Positions 1-9,769 of a stretch of DNA of 64,000 nt are shown here, piece after piece (within the stretch, counting starts at the first letter, position 1; each line of letters opens with the position of its first letter). Origin of the DNA: Bacteroidota bacterium. Lineage in GTDB: Bacteria > Bacteroidota > Bacteroidia > AKYH767-A > OLB10. The position numbers and the translations under genes are program-made. The stretch lies in contig JADKJB010000005.1 in the NCBI GenBank assembly GCA_016722525.1, positions 62,001 through 126,000 of the forward strand, given 5' to 3'. The notes under the pieces are model-generated. The model had not been told where the DNA came from, did no database searches, and saw nothing but the letters and a program-made list of their open reading frames with translations.

Positions 1-1
1 C

Positions 2-3000
2 TTTATTGATCGTGATGCAGGCACTATGACTTATCACCCTTCACATGGTCACATGCACGTTGATGATTGGGGTATTTATTCATTACGTCAGCAAACAGCT
101 GATCCAAATCCGTTAAATTGGCCAATCATAGGTAATGGAGCGAAACTTGCCTTTTGCTTAATGGATTATGGTTCTTGCTCCACCTACAATGGTCATTGTG
201 TTGATGCCAATAACAATACTTTATTAAATGGTAACTTTCCTAACTATGGTCTTGGTGGAGGTGCTTACAATTGTTCTCCAACAGTTCAGGGGATTTCTTC
301 CGGTTACACCGACATTTATTATCAGCACCTGGATGGTATGTATATCTCAATTCCTCCCGGTACCTGCAATGGAAACTACTTTATAGTTGTTCAATTAGAT
401 CCCTATAATTATTTCCTGGAAGAAAATGAAAACAATAACACTATAGTTGTTCCTTATACCTTAACTCAACAATCTCCAGGTGCTGTAGCAACTATTACTT
501 CCAGCAGTTCGACTGCTGTTTGTGCAGGACAAGCGGTAACGCTCACGGCAAACTCAGGAGTAGGAAATACTTATCTTTGGTCAAATGGCGCAACTACTCA
601 AAGCATTAATGTAACTACTGCAGGAAATTATGTAGTAACCGTTTCATCACCTGTTTGCGGTACAGCTGTTTCTCCAGCTAAAAATGTTTCATTTATTGGT
701 GTAACGCCAACTACAACCAATGCGGCTATTTGCGGGCAAGGTTCAGCAACACTTAACGCATCGGCAACAGGTGCAACAATTAATTGGTACGCGGCATCTT
801 CTGGCGGTGCTGTTTTAGGAACAGGAAATGGCTTTACTCCTACAGTTAATACTACTACTACCTTCTTTGCTGAAGCTACCACTGGTGCATCTTTTCAGGA
901 TATGCAACACCTACCAATAATACCATTGGCGGCGGAGGATATTTAACAAGCAGTCAGTATCTGATTTTGATGTTTTACAAACTTTCAATCTTGCATCTGT
1001 AAAAGTTTATTCATCTGCAGCAACCACTACCACTGTAGAGTTACGTAATTCAAGTGGAACTCTTTTGAATAGTCAGGTAGCCAGTATCCCTTCCGGCGAA
1101 AGCCGTATCGTTCTTAACTGGTCTATTCCTCCGGGTTCAGATTACAGACTTGTTCGTGCAGGATCAGCCAGTCTTTATAGAAATAATGCAGGGGTGACTT
1201 ATCCTTATACCGTTCCAAATTATCTTTCAATTAAAAATTCATCTGCAGGAACTTCCTATTACTATTTCTTTTATGATTGGGAAATTAATTCGCCCGGAAT
1301 AACCTGTGTGAGCGCAAGAGTACCTGCAACACTTACTGTGAATACACTTCCAACTGTAAGTGTTTCCGGATCAACGGGCATCTGTCCGGGTGCTTCAACG
1401 TTACTTACTGCCTCGGGTGCTGCTTCTTACCTCTGGTCACCTGCTACGGGGTTGAGTGCTACTAACGTTGCAAGCGTAAACGCTAGCCCTGCTGCTACCA
1501 CTACCTATACTGTTACAGGTACCAATACGAACGGTTGTTCGGCTTCTCAAAATGTTACCGTTACTGTGAATGCTAATCCTGTAGTAGTGGTAAGCGCTAA
1601 TGCTGCTATTTGTGCGGGTGCTTCAACCTCACTCACTGCTTCGGGTGCTGCTTCTTACATCTGGTCACCTGCTACCGGGTTGAGTGCTACTAACGTTGCA
1701 AGCGTAAACGCTAGCCCTGCTGCTACTACTACCTATACTGTTACAGGTACCAATGCGGCCGGTTGTACGGCTTCTCAAAATGTTACCGTTACTGTGAATC
1801 CGTTACCGGTTGTGACGCTGGCTAATTTTAGTTCTGTTTGTCAAACTGCTGCTGCCTTTGCGCTTTCCGGTGGTTCCCCTGCGGGTGGTGTATATTCCGG
1901 TCCCGGGGTGAATGCCGGGTCTTTCTCCCCTGCTACTGCCGGTATTGGTACACATACTATCTCTTATTTGTATCAAAATGCCAACGGTTGTTCTGCTTCG
2001 ACTTCTAAAACCATTACCGTTGACAACTGTAATTGTATTACTCCAGGTACTCCCGGTTCTATTGCAGGGGCTGCCTCCGTTTGTGCAAATAGTGCAGTCA
2101 CCTATTCGGTAAACTTTAATGCCAATGTGTCCTCTTATAACTGGGTTGCACTCCTAATGCGACTATCACCGCCGGTCAGGGAACTAATACGGTTACCGTT
2201 ACTTATGGATCTAATTACACTACCGGTAGTCTTTGTGTGGCTGCGGCTAATGCCTGCGGCAGTTCACTGCCCCGTTGTAAAACCATTACTAAAACTACTT
2301 CCCGTACTCCGGGTAATATTTTAGGGCAGCTTACTGGTCAATGCCAGGCCAATGTGAACCTTTCTGTGGCCGCTGTGGCGGGTGCTACTTCCTATAACTG
2401 GTCGGTTCCTGCTGGTACTACACTGATCTCCGGGCAGGGTACCAATGCTATTACACTGACCACTAATGTCGGTTTTGTTTCAGGACAGGTTTGTGTGACG
2501 GCCTTTAACGGTTGCATCAACAGTACTTCTCGTTGTGCTGTTCTTTATGGCGCTCCTGCTAAAGGGGTTATTCAGGGAGTGAGCACAGTTTGTGCCGGTC
2601 AAACCAATCTGAACTATTCGGTTCCTGCTGCCTTTGGAGCAACTACCTATACCTGGACCGTTCCATCTGGTAGCACTATTGTTTCTGGTCAGGGAACTAA
2701 TGCCATTGTTGTTACCTTTGGAGCCACAGCAGGTAATGTTGCTGTTACAGCTAAAAATACCTGTGGTAACAGAGGTACCAGTACCTTCCCGGTAACCATC
2801 AATTGCAGAGTTTCAGGTGTCGAAAACCTGGATGTATATCCTAACCCTGCCAGCACAAACGTGGATGTAATATTCAATGCAAATGATAAGGGCATTGCCA
2901 GTATTCAACTGATGGATCTCACTGGCAGAATGGTATATACAAAAACTGTTGAAGCACTCGAAGGCCGCAACAAAATTACTATTGATGTGGATGGCTACAG

Positions 3001-3070
3001 CAAGGGTGTTTACCTTATGAATGTTACTAAAAACAATGCTATTTCAAGAATAAAACTCGTAGTAGAATAA
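2..3070 (+). CDS. Lysyl-oxidase-like T9SS secreted protein, copy A (5' cut by window, frames broken)
   Basis: The reading frame is already open at base 2, so the start lies outside the window. The N-terminal part carries the LOX copper-site motif HPSHGHMHVDDW, the K-containing segment GAKLAFCLMD and the domain end rich in Asn/Glu (LEENENNN). Ig/PKD-like repeats rich in ASPAATTTYTVTG follow, and the protein ends in a type A T9SS sorting domain (YPNPAS ... GVYLMNV). It is the tandem paralogue of the gene at 3318. The frame changes about 885-960 (two shifts) and again at 2150/2151, where one C is absent relative to the otherwise near-identical copy B. Pieces are 2-946, about 963-2160 and 2150-3070. 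A region at 960-1330 with no counterpart in copy B replaces the P-domain found there. It is probably a cell-surface or secreted amine-oxidase-like protein. Function is inferred from the family only. Confidence 0.75.
1596..2826 (+). repeat. Direct repeat, copy A (1.2 kb, near-identical to 5592-6823)
   Basis: The DNA coding for the last Ig unit and the PKD-like block of copy A is nearly identical to 5592-6823 in copy B, at an offset of 3996-3997. The offset changes by one at 2150, where copy A lacks one C. Identity stops abruptly where the two T9SS sorting domains begin. This looks like recent duplication or gene conversion. Confidence 0.9.
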
Positions 3071-3085
3071 AAGTCTCCCCGTCTC

Positions 3086-3126
3086 ATAAAGGCTCTCTGA
3101 ATAACAGAGGGCCTTTATTTGTTTTA
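3086..3126 (+). terminator. Rho-independent terminator after copy A
   Basis: A 14-bp stem (3086-3099 with 3105-3118, one G-T pair) has an AATAA loop and is followed by a T-rich run. It lies 16 bases after the stop of copy A and separates the two paralogues transcriptionally. Confidence 0.85.
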
Positions 3127-3317
3127 ACGGGTTTGAAAATTTTAAAATTAACACGGCAATAGTTCTTTTGAATGAAGCCAGTATACTAACTAGCAGCCAT
3201 TACAATTGAATTTGGTGCCCCAATAAATAGTTTTATTACAAATACGCCTTTGCTATTGATTTTTTCCTTATATTTGATTCCCTTTTCCAAAACTCCCAAT
3301 AATTAAATACTTCACCC

Positions 3318-6300
3318 ATGAAAAAAATTACGCTTCTATTAGTAATTATGCTTGCTTGTGTTGGTATTTCCCATTCGCAATGCACCACAACAAACGCAAC
3401 AACGTGTGTTTGTGCTACAGCAGGTGTTACAAATTGTGATTTGCTGCCGGATATCATGGTTGCACGGCCACCACTTTTAATTAATGGAAGTTCGGGAGTT
3501 GTAGAATACAGTCAGACGGGCAATGGCTCCAACGATGGCTTACTTCGCATCACTGTATCAACTCCCAATATCGGTTTAGGCCCTCTGGAAGTTAGGGGAA
3601 CCAACGTTTTTGTTTGTGGAACCGATACTATAGTTGGAACTGCACCTACCACCTGTCCAACAACAGGACTTCCACCAAAGCAACTTTTAAATCAAAGGGT
3701 TTATCATAAAAATGGCAGTGTAATGACCTCCACCGATTACCCTGCAGGGACCATGACTTACCATCCATCGCACGGTCACCAACACGTTGACGATTGGGGT
3801 GTTTACACTTTACGTACAGCCACCACCGATCCCAATCCATTAAATTGGCCCATTGTCGGAACCGGTGCTAAACTCTCCTTCTGTCTACTCGACCTCAGCA
3901 ATTGTACCAGTAGTAACGGTCATTGCGTAAATGATCAGGGAACTGTTCTTAATAGTTCCAACATGCCGAATTACGGTCTTGGCGGAGGTACTTACGGTTG
4001 TTCACAAACGCTGCAAGGCATTTCTGCCGGCTATGTTGATATTTACAGTCAGTCACTTGATGGTATGTTCATCACTATTCCTCCTAATATTTGTAATGGA
4101 CTCTACTATATTGTAGTGCAACTTGATCCTAACAACAATTTCTTAGAATCCAATGAAACCAACAACGTTATTTCTGTTCCTTTTACTCTTACCAAACAGT
4201 CGGGTACTGTTCCAACAATTTCCGTAAGCGGATCCACTTCGCTATGTCCGGGAAACACTGTGGTTTTAACATCCAGCCCTGCTCCCTCGTATCTTTGGTC
4301 AAATGGTGCCACAACACAATCCATCACAGTATCGCAAGCCGGAAATTATTCTGTAACTACAAATGTTAACAGCTTGTGCCCTGCATCCTCTTTGCCCATG
4401 GCAGTAACCGTTCAAAATATGCCGGTAACAATAACCCCTACCAGTACCGCTCTTTGCCCGGGACAAAATTCAACCCTTAACACCACAGTTACTACTCCTC
4501 CGAACGGGACCGTGCAAACAAGTTTTACGAATAGCATAGTTTATAACATCCCAGATAACAACGCGACAGGGGTTGCTTCTCCTTTAATTGTTTCAGGTAT
4601 TAACCCTGCAACTCTTGCAAGCGGATCTATATTTTCAGTTATGGCAAACATTACTCACACCTATACAGGGGATCTGGTAGTTGCACTTATTTCACCATCA
4701 GGGAATACTGTTAATCTGAGTAACCGCAGAGGTGGTGGTGGAGATAATTTCAATAATACCATTTTCAGTATGTCAGCTTCTACAGCTATTGCAAGCGGCA
4801 GCCCTCCCTTCAATGGCTCCTACATTCCTGATGGCTCCTTAAATTCATTTACAGGTGCTACAAACGGTACCTGGCAATTAAAAGTAACCGACCTTGCTGG
4901 TGTTGATATAGGAACGATAAATAGCTGGACCTTAACATTCAATAATGTTGTTACCACACAACTTGTTTATTCATGGACTTCTATCCCTCCGGGATTTACC
5001 TCTGCCTTGCAGAATCCCAATGTAACCCCTGCGGCAAATACCACCTACAATTTAATTGTTACTAATATCATTAATGGTTGCTCCGGAACAGGTTCCGTTG
5101 CGGTCTCAGTTAATCCGGTTGTTTTATCGGTCAGTTCTAATACTGCTATTTGTGCCGGTGCTTCAACCACACTTGCTGCCTCGGGTGCTGCTTCTTACCT
5201 GTGGTCGCCTGCTACCGGGTTGAGTGCTACTAACGTTGCGAGCGTAACCGCTAGCCCAGCTGCTACCACTACCTATACTGTTACAGGTACCAATACGACT
5301 GGTTGTACGGCTTCTCAAAATGTTACCGTTACCGTAAATGCCCTTCCTGTGGTGGTGGTAAGTAATGATACTGCTTTTTGTGCCGGTGGAACCAGCACAC
5401 TTGCTGCCTCGGGTGCCGATTCTTACCTGTGGTCGCCTGCTACGGGGTTGAGTGCTACTAACGTTGCAAGCGTAAACGCTAGCCCTGCTGCTACCACTAC
5501 CTATACTGTTACAGGTACCAATACGAACGGTTGTTCGGCTTCTCAAAATGTTACCATTACCATAAATGCCCTTCCAATGGTTTTGGTAGGTGCTAATGCT
5601 CCTATTTGTGCGGGTGCTTCAACCTCACTCACTGCTTCGGGTGCTGCTTCTTACATCTGGTCACCTGCTACCGGGTTGAGTGCTACTAACGTTGCAAGCG
5701 TAACCGCTAGCCCTGCTGCTACTACTACCTATACTGTTACAGGTGCCAATGCGGCCGGTTGTACGGCTTCTCAAAATGTTACCGTTACTGTGAATCCGTT
5801 ACCGGTTGTGACGCTGGCTAATTTTAGTTCTGTTTGTCAAACTGCTGCTGCCTTTGCGCTTTCCGGTGGTTCCCCTGCAGGTGGTTCTTATTCCGGTCCC
5901 GGGGTGAATGCCGGGTCTTTCTCTCCTGCTACTGCCGGTATTGGTACACATACTATCTCTTATTTGTATCAAGATGCCAACGGTTGTTCTGCTTCGACTT
6001 CTAAAACCATTACCGTTGACAACTGTAATTGTATTACTCCAGGTACTCCCGGTTCTATTGCAGGGGCTGCCTCCGTTTGTGCAAGTAGTGCAGTCACCTA
6101 TTCGGTTAACTTTAATGCCAATGTGTCCTCTTATAACTGGGTTGCACCTCCTAATGCGACTATCACTGCCGGTCAGGGAACTAATACGGTTACCGTTACT
6201 TATGGATCTAATTACACTACCGGTAGTCTTTGTGTGGCTGCGGCTAATGCCTGCGGCAGTTCACTGCCCCGTTGTAAAACCATTACTAAAACTACTTCCC

Positions 6301-7073
6301 GTACTCCGGGTAATATTTTAGGGCAGCTTACTGGTCAATGCCAGGCCAATGTGAACCTTTCTGTGGCCGCTGTGGCGGGTGCTACTTCCTATAACTGGTC
6401 GGTTCCTGCTGGAACTACACTGATCTCCGGGCAGGGTACCAATGCTATTACACTGACCACTAATGTCGGTTTTGTTTCAGGACAGGTTTGTGTGACGGCC
6501 TTTAACGGTTGCATCAACAGTACTTCTCGTTGTGCTGTTCTTTATGGCGCTCCTGCTAAAGGGGTTATTCAGGGAGTGAGCACAGTTTGTGCCGGTCAAA
6601 CCAATCTGAACTATTCGGTTCCTGCTGCCTTTGGAGCAACTACCTATACCTGGACCGTTCCATCTGGTAGCACTATTGTTTCTGGTCAGGGTACTAATGC
6701 CATTGTGGTTACCTTTGGAGCCACAGCAGGTAATGTTGCTGTTACAGCTAAAAATACCTGTGGTAACAGAGGTACCAGTACCTTCCCGGTAACCATCAAT
6801 TGCAGAGTTTCAGGTGTCGAAAATAATTTTGATATTCTGTTGACACCAAACCCTGCGTCTTCCAACACAGAGGTTCATATATCAGGAAATATTATTGAAA
6901 AAGCTGTTGTTACTGTAACCAATGTACTAGGTAAAGACGTTTACATGGAAAATGTAGTTCTCGATCAGAAGCAACTGTTTTCACTTAACCTCACCGGACT
7001 ATCAAAAGGTATTTATTTGGTAACAGTTACGTCAGGAAGTAATAAAAAATCAGTTCGTTTGGTTGTGGATTGA
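3318..7073 (+). CDS. Lysyl-oxidase-like T9SS secreted multidomain protein, copy B
   Basis: This intact protein has 1251 residues and a signal peptide ending near HSQ (residues 1-21). Residues about 35-290 form a lysyl-oxidase domain. The histidine motif HPSHGHQHVDDW at about 149-160 matches the copper site, and GAKLSFCLLD at about 183-192 matches the segment that carries the LTQ-forming Lys in animal enzymes. A Tyr in AGYVDIY could be the partner, which is inference. Residues about 400-545 resemble a proprotein-convertase P-domain (HTYTGDLVVALISP, GTWQLKVTD). Three 76-residue Ig-like repeats follow, then PKD-like domains and a type A T9SS sorting domain from about 1166 (TPNPAS, GKDVYM, SKGIYLVTV). 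It should be exported across the outer membrane and anchored or released. The substrate is unknown; a matrix cross-linking role would be inference. Confidence 0.85.
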   Translation: MKKITLLLVIMLACVGISHSQCTTTNATTCVCATAGVTNCDLLPDIMVARPPLLINGSSGVVEYSQTGNGSNDGLLRITVSTPNIGLGPLEVRGTNVFVCGTDTIVGTAPTTCPTTGLPPKQLLNQRVYHKNGSVMTSTDYPAGTMTYHPSHGHQHVDDWGVYTLRTATTDPNPLNWPIVGTGAKLSFCLLDLSNCTSSNGHCVNDQGTVLNSSNMPNYGLGGGTYGCSQTLQGISAGYVDIYSQSLDGMFITIPPNICNGLYYIVVQLDPNNNFLESNETNNVISVPFTLTKQSGTVPTISVSGSTSLCPGNTVVLTSSPAPSYLWSNGATTQSITVSQAGNYSVTTNVNSLCPASSLPMAVTVQNMPVTITPTSTALCPGQNSTLNTTVTTPPNGTVQTSFTNSIVYNIPDNNATGVASPLIVSGINPATLASGSIFSVMANITHTYTGDLVVALISPSGNTVNLSNRRGGGGDNFNNTIFSMSASTAIASGSPPFNGSYIPDGSLNSFTGATNGTWQLKVTDLAGVDIGTINSWTLTFNNVVTTQLVYSWTSIPPGFTSALQNPNVTPAANTTYNLIVTNIINGCSGTGSVAVSVNPVVLSVSSNTAICAGASTTLAASGAASYLWSPATGLSATNVASVTASPAATTTYTVTGTNTTGCTASQNVTVTVNALPVVVVSNDTAFCAGGTSTLAASGADSYLWSPATGLSATNVASVNASPAATTTYTVTGTNTNGCSASQNVTITINALPMVLVGANAPICAGASTSLTASGAASYIWSPATGLSATNVASVTASPAATTTYTVTGANAAGCTASQNVTVTVNPLPVVTLANFSSVCQTAAAFALSGGSPAGGSYSGPGVNAGSFSPATAGIGTHTISYLYQDANGCSASTSKTITVDNCNCITPGTPGSIAGAASVCASSAVTYSVNFNANVSSYNWVAPPNATITAGQGTNTVTVTYGSNYTTGSLCVAAANACGSSLPRCKTITKTTSRTPGNILGQLTGQCQANVNLSVAAVAGATSYNWSVPAGTTLISGQGTNAITLTTNVGFVSGQVCVTAFNGCINSTSRCAVLYGAPAKGVIQGVSTVCAGQTNLNYSVPAAFGATTYTWTVPSGSTIVSGQGTNAIVVTFGATAGNVAVTAKNTCGNRGTSTFPVTINCRVSGVENNFDILLTPNPASSNTEVHISGNIIEKAVVTVTNVLGKDVYMENVVLDQKQLFSLNLTGLSKGIYLVTVTSGSNKKSVRLVVD
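5145..5828 (+). repeat. Three tandem 228-bp units (76-aa Ig-like repeats)
   Basis: Units start near 5145, 5373 and 5601 with an exact 228-nt period. Each encodes the sequence ICAGASTTLAASGAASYLW or a close variant and ends with ASQNVTVTVN. Copy A holds two such units, starting at about 1377 and 1605. The high DNA identity between units means the array can expand, contract or be mis-assembled. Confidence 0.9.
5592..6823 (+). repeat. Direct repeat, copy B (partner of 1596-2826)
   Basis: Near-identical to 1596-2826. It has the intact reading frame at the point where copy A lost one C (about 6146), so it serves as an internal reference for the correct sequence. Confidence 0.9.
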
Positions 7074-7087
7074 AGTTTAATTTAAAA

Positions 7088-8332
7088 ATGATGTTAAAAA
7101 AAATATTACTACTTCTTATAACAGGAATCCTTCCGGGATTCCTGTTTTCACAACAGGCCTGGACTGTTTATAATTCGATCAACTCACCATTGCCTGAAAA
7201 CTCGGTAAGGTGCATTACACAAGCTCCAAATGGGTTGCTTTGGGTCGGAACCGATTATGGACTCGCCTCCTTTGACGGCACCAATTGGAATATTTTTCAA
7301 ACCACTAATTCAGGGATTCCCGACAATTCAATTCGAAGTCTTGTTGTTGACAATCAAAACAATATTTGGATAGGAACATTTACCAGTGGATTGGTAAAAT
7401 ATGACGGTAGTAACTGGACTGTTTACAACACCTTTAACTCGGATATTCCTGATGATTTTGTTAGAAGTCTTGTGATTGATACTTTAGGAAATTTCTGGGT
7501 AGGCACTATTGGAGGATTAGGTTATTTTGATGGTACCAATTGGGATATATACAATTCCTCTAACTCTGTACTTACCTCCAATAACATAGGAGCACTGCAT
7601 GTAGATACCAATAACAATAGTGTTTCGATAGGAACTATCAACGGAGGTTTATATTTAAAAGATGGTACAAGCTGGACCCATTTTACGTTATGGAATTCCA
7701 ATCTTCCCGACAATACCATTCTTGGAATTGATAAAGACACCACTAATGTTATTTGGCTTGCAACACCGGCTTCAGGGCTATCAGGTTACATTGGCGGGGT
7801 TGCATTTCTAACATTAAATACTGTTTCTTCAGCCATTTCAAGTAACAGTCTTACATCAATAAATATTGCCACTGACCAGTCTATTTGGGTAGGGAGCAAC
7901 GATTCGGGTTTGTGTAAAAAAGAGGGCCCGGTGTTTTATAATTACAACACATTAAATTCAGGTATGCCTGATAATTTTGTTCAAACAATTTTTATTGATA
8001 ATCAGGATATCATCTGGGTAGGAACACAAATAGGCGGATTGGTGCGTTTGGATCCATCACTCTTAACATCGGTTCAGGAAGTAGCAACAACAGCATTTAC
8101 AATTTTTCCGGTTCCAGCGGGAGAAACGCTTTATTTAAATTCAGAAATCAGTAAACCTGTTTTGCTTGAAATTTATGATCTGTCAGGAAAACAAATTCAT
8201 CTTAGCACCACGTTTACTGAGCCCGGAAAAATTGCTATTCAAACAGCTTCGCTATCTTCAGGTGTTTATCTGATAAAAGTAGTTTTTGAAAATGGCGAAA
8301 GTGGATCCCGCTTATTTGTTATTGGAAAATAA
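7088..8332 (+). CDS. T9SS-exported beta-propeller protein (Reg_prop repeats)
   Basis: I chose the ATG at 7088, which gives a clean signal peptide (MMLKKILLLLITGILPG, cut near FSQ). A longer frame with a TTG start at 7070 would overlap the stop of copy B. The mature part has at least six repeats of the two-component-regulator propeller type, such as LLWVGTDYGLASFDGTNW, NIWIGTFTSGLVKYDG and IIWVGTQIGGLVRLD, which should fold as a seven-bladed propeller. The C-terminal ~80 residues are a type A T9SS sorting domain (FPVPAGETLYL ... LSSGVYLIKV). There is no kinase domain, so this is a free surface propeller rather than a hybrid sensor. It starts 14 bases after copy B and is likely co-transcribed with it. 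Ligand unknown. Confidence 0.8.
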   Translation: MMLKKILLLLITGILPGFLFSQQAWTVYNSINSPLPENSVRCITQAPNGLLWVGTDYGLASFDGTNWNIFQTTNSGIPDNSIRSLVVDNQNNIWIGTFTSGLVKYDGSNWTVYNTFNSDIPDDFVRSLVIDTLGNFWVGTIGGLGYFDGTNWDIYNSSNSVLTSNNIGALHVDTNNNSVSIGTINGGLYLKDGTSWTHFTLWNSNLPDNTILGIDKDTTNVIWLATPASGLSGYIGGVAFLTLNTVSSAISSNSLTSINIATDQSIWVGSNDSGLCKKEGPVFYNYNTLNSGMPDNFVQTIFIDNQDIIWVGTQIGGLVRLDPSLLTSVQEVATTAFTIFPVPAGETLYLNSEISKPVLLEIYDLSGKQIHLSTTFTEPGKIAIQTASLSSGVYLIKVVFENGESGSRLFVIGK

Positions 8333-8344
8333 ATTAGCTCGATA

Positions 8345-9751
8345 TCAACCCCCGCCCATCCTTTTTCTCCACAAAGCATTAAAAGATTCTTTAGCGGGAG
8401 TTTTCATTTTACGAAGTCCAAGCGGTGATTTAGTGAAAATGTTAGACATAAAAAAACTGGCTGGTCGTATACTCTTCCAATTCATAATTTCACGCTTAAG
8501 CATTGCCTGTTTCCATAAAAAATAAAACAGCTTTTCGGATGTTCCCGAACTCTGATCATCGACTGCTTTTTGACGATTATTCAGCAACAGCTTATTAAAA
8601 TTAATGTTTACCGGACACCATTCGGTATCGGCAGCACTTAAAGTTGACAGGTGATTGTGAAACCCATGCGTTTTCATTCCCTCTTTAATAGGAATAACAA
8701 TATTTCCCGGAGGCCCCATCCAGGTAGAACGGTAAGGTTGGGCGCCAATAATCGAATAAACAGGATCGTTATACAAACAGGAACCACATCGGATGCAAGT
8801 CAATACATTTCGTTGCAGTTCTTCGGCCATCACTTTAGATCGGCCATTATCAATTAACACTACATACATTTCATCAGGACCATCCACCTCACCATTTCTT
8901 CGTGGTCCTTTTAGGAGTGAGTTATAGGCAGTAATTTTTTGACCGGTGCCATATGTTGCCAGCATAGGCCAGAGCACATGCAAATCATTCACCGTTGGAA
9001 CCACTCTGTCGATACCGGTAATCACAATATGTATTCTTGGACGAGCCGCTGCAAGCATTACATTCCCTTCATTTTCAGTAATAGCCACTATTCCCTGGTC
9101 GGCTACCAAAAAATTCGCTCCAGTAATTCCAATGCCGGGTTTGACGTATTTACTTCGTACTACTTTTGCTGCTTCTGCCGCAAGAGCTTCTGCATCATTT
9201 TGAACTTTTACGCCCAGTTTTTCCTGAAACAATTGCTGAATATCTTCTTTACTCTTATGAATGGCAGGCATCACCATATGTGAAGGTTTTTCACCTGCCA
9301 GTTGCAGTATAAACTGACCCAGATCCGTTTCAGTCCATTGTATATTTCCTGCTAACAGTGCTTCATCAAGATGTATTTCTTCAGCAGTAAGGGTTTTGGA
9401 TTTTACTATCTTTGATTCACCTGATTTGTTCATGATGGCCATTATTTCATTACAGGCTTCAGCGGCATCTTGCGCCCAAATAACCTTGCCACCGGCTTTA
9501 ATAAAATTAGCTTCAAATTCAATGAGGTAATTATCTAAATTTTCAAGTGCTTTCCATCTGGAAAAGACGGCTCTTCTTTTGGCTGTTTCAAGATTAGAAA
9601 ACTGAGTAATGGCTTCTTCAAAACCAATGAGGTACTGCTTTTTAGCAGCACGAATTTTTTGTTGCAGAGCAGTATCTCCTACTACCTGTGAAACGTCTTC
9701 CTTAAATTGTTCAAATGAGTTGTGCAAAATTGAATACGTTTTTGAAATCAA
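8345..9751 (-). CDS. LUD-domain LutB-like protein with degraded Fe-S motifs
   Basis: The 468-residue protein matches LutB/YkgF of the lactate-utilisation family over its full length: an N-terminal helical part, the LUD domain (GITGANFLVADQG, ENEGNV) and a C-terminal ferredoxin-like part. The usual first cluster CxxCGxCxxxCP reads CIRCGSCLYNDP, so the fourth Cys is Asp. The second, usually LCGxCxxxCP, reads LSAADTEWCP and keeps only its last Cys. These changes are in frame and cannot be indel artefacts. The protein therefore probably cannot hold two 4Fe-4S clusters and may have a changed role. It lies downstream of the M28 peptidase on the same strand. No lutA or lutC is adjacent. Confidence 0.75.
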   Translation of the reverse strand: MISKTYSILHNSFEQFKEDVSQVVGDTALQQKIRAAKKQYLIGFEEAITQFSNLETAKRRAVFSRWKALENLDNYLIEFEANFIKAGGKVIWAQDAAEACNEIMAIMNKSGESKIVKSKTLTAEEIHLDEALLAGNIQWTETDLGQFILQLAGEKPSHMVMPAIHKSKEDIQQLFQEKLGVKVQNDAEALAAEAAKVVRSKYVKPGIGITGANFLVADQGIVAITENEGNVMLAAARPRIHIVITGIDRVVPTVNDLHVLWPMLATYGTGQKITAYNSLLKGPRRNGEVDGPDEMYVVLIDNGRSKVMAEELQRNVLTCIRCGSCLYNDPVYSIIGAQPYRSTWMGPPGNIVIPIKEGMKTHGFHNHLSTLSAADTEWCPVNINFNKLLLNNRQKAVDDQSSGTSEKLFYFLWKQAMLKREIMNWKSIRPASFFMSNIFTKSPLGLRKMKTPAKESFNALWRKRMGGG

Positions 9752-9769
9752 CGCAAAAGTAAGTGAAAT

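Noticed and set aside
5163..5546. Long open frame on the minus strand inside the Ig repeats (Arg/Ser-rich)
   Set aside because: It is the antisense shadow of the 228-bp repeats; composition follows the repeat and there is no start context.
5145..5828. Regular repeats that might suggest a CRISPR array
   Set aside because: The period is 228 nt, the repeats are coding and there are no unique spacers or cas genes.
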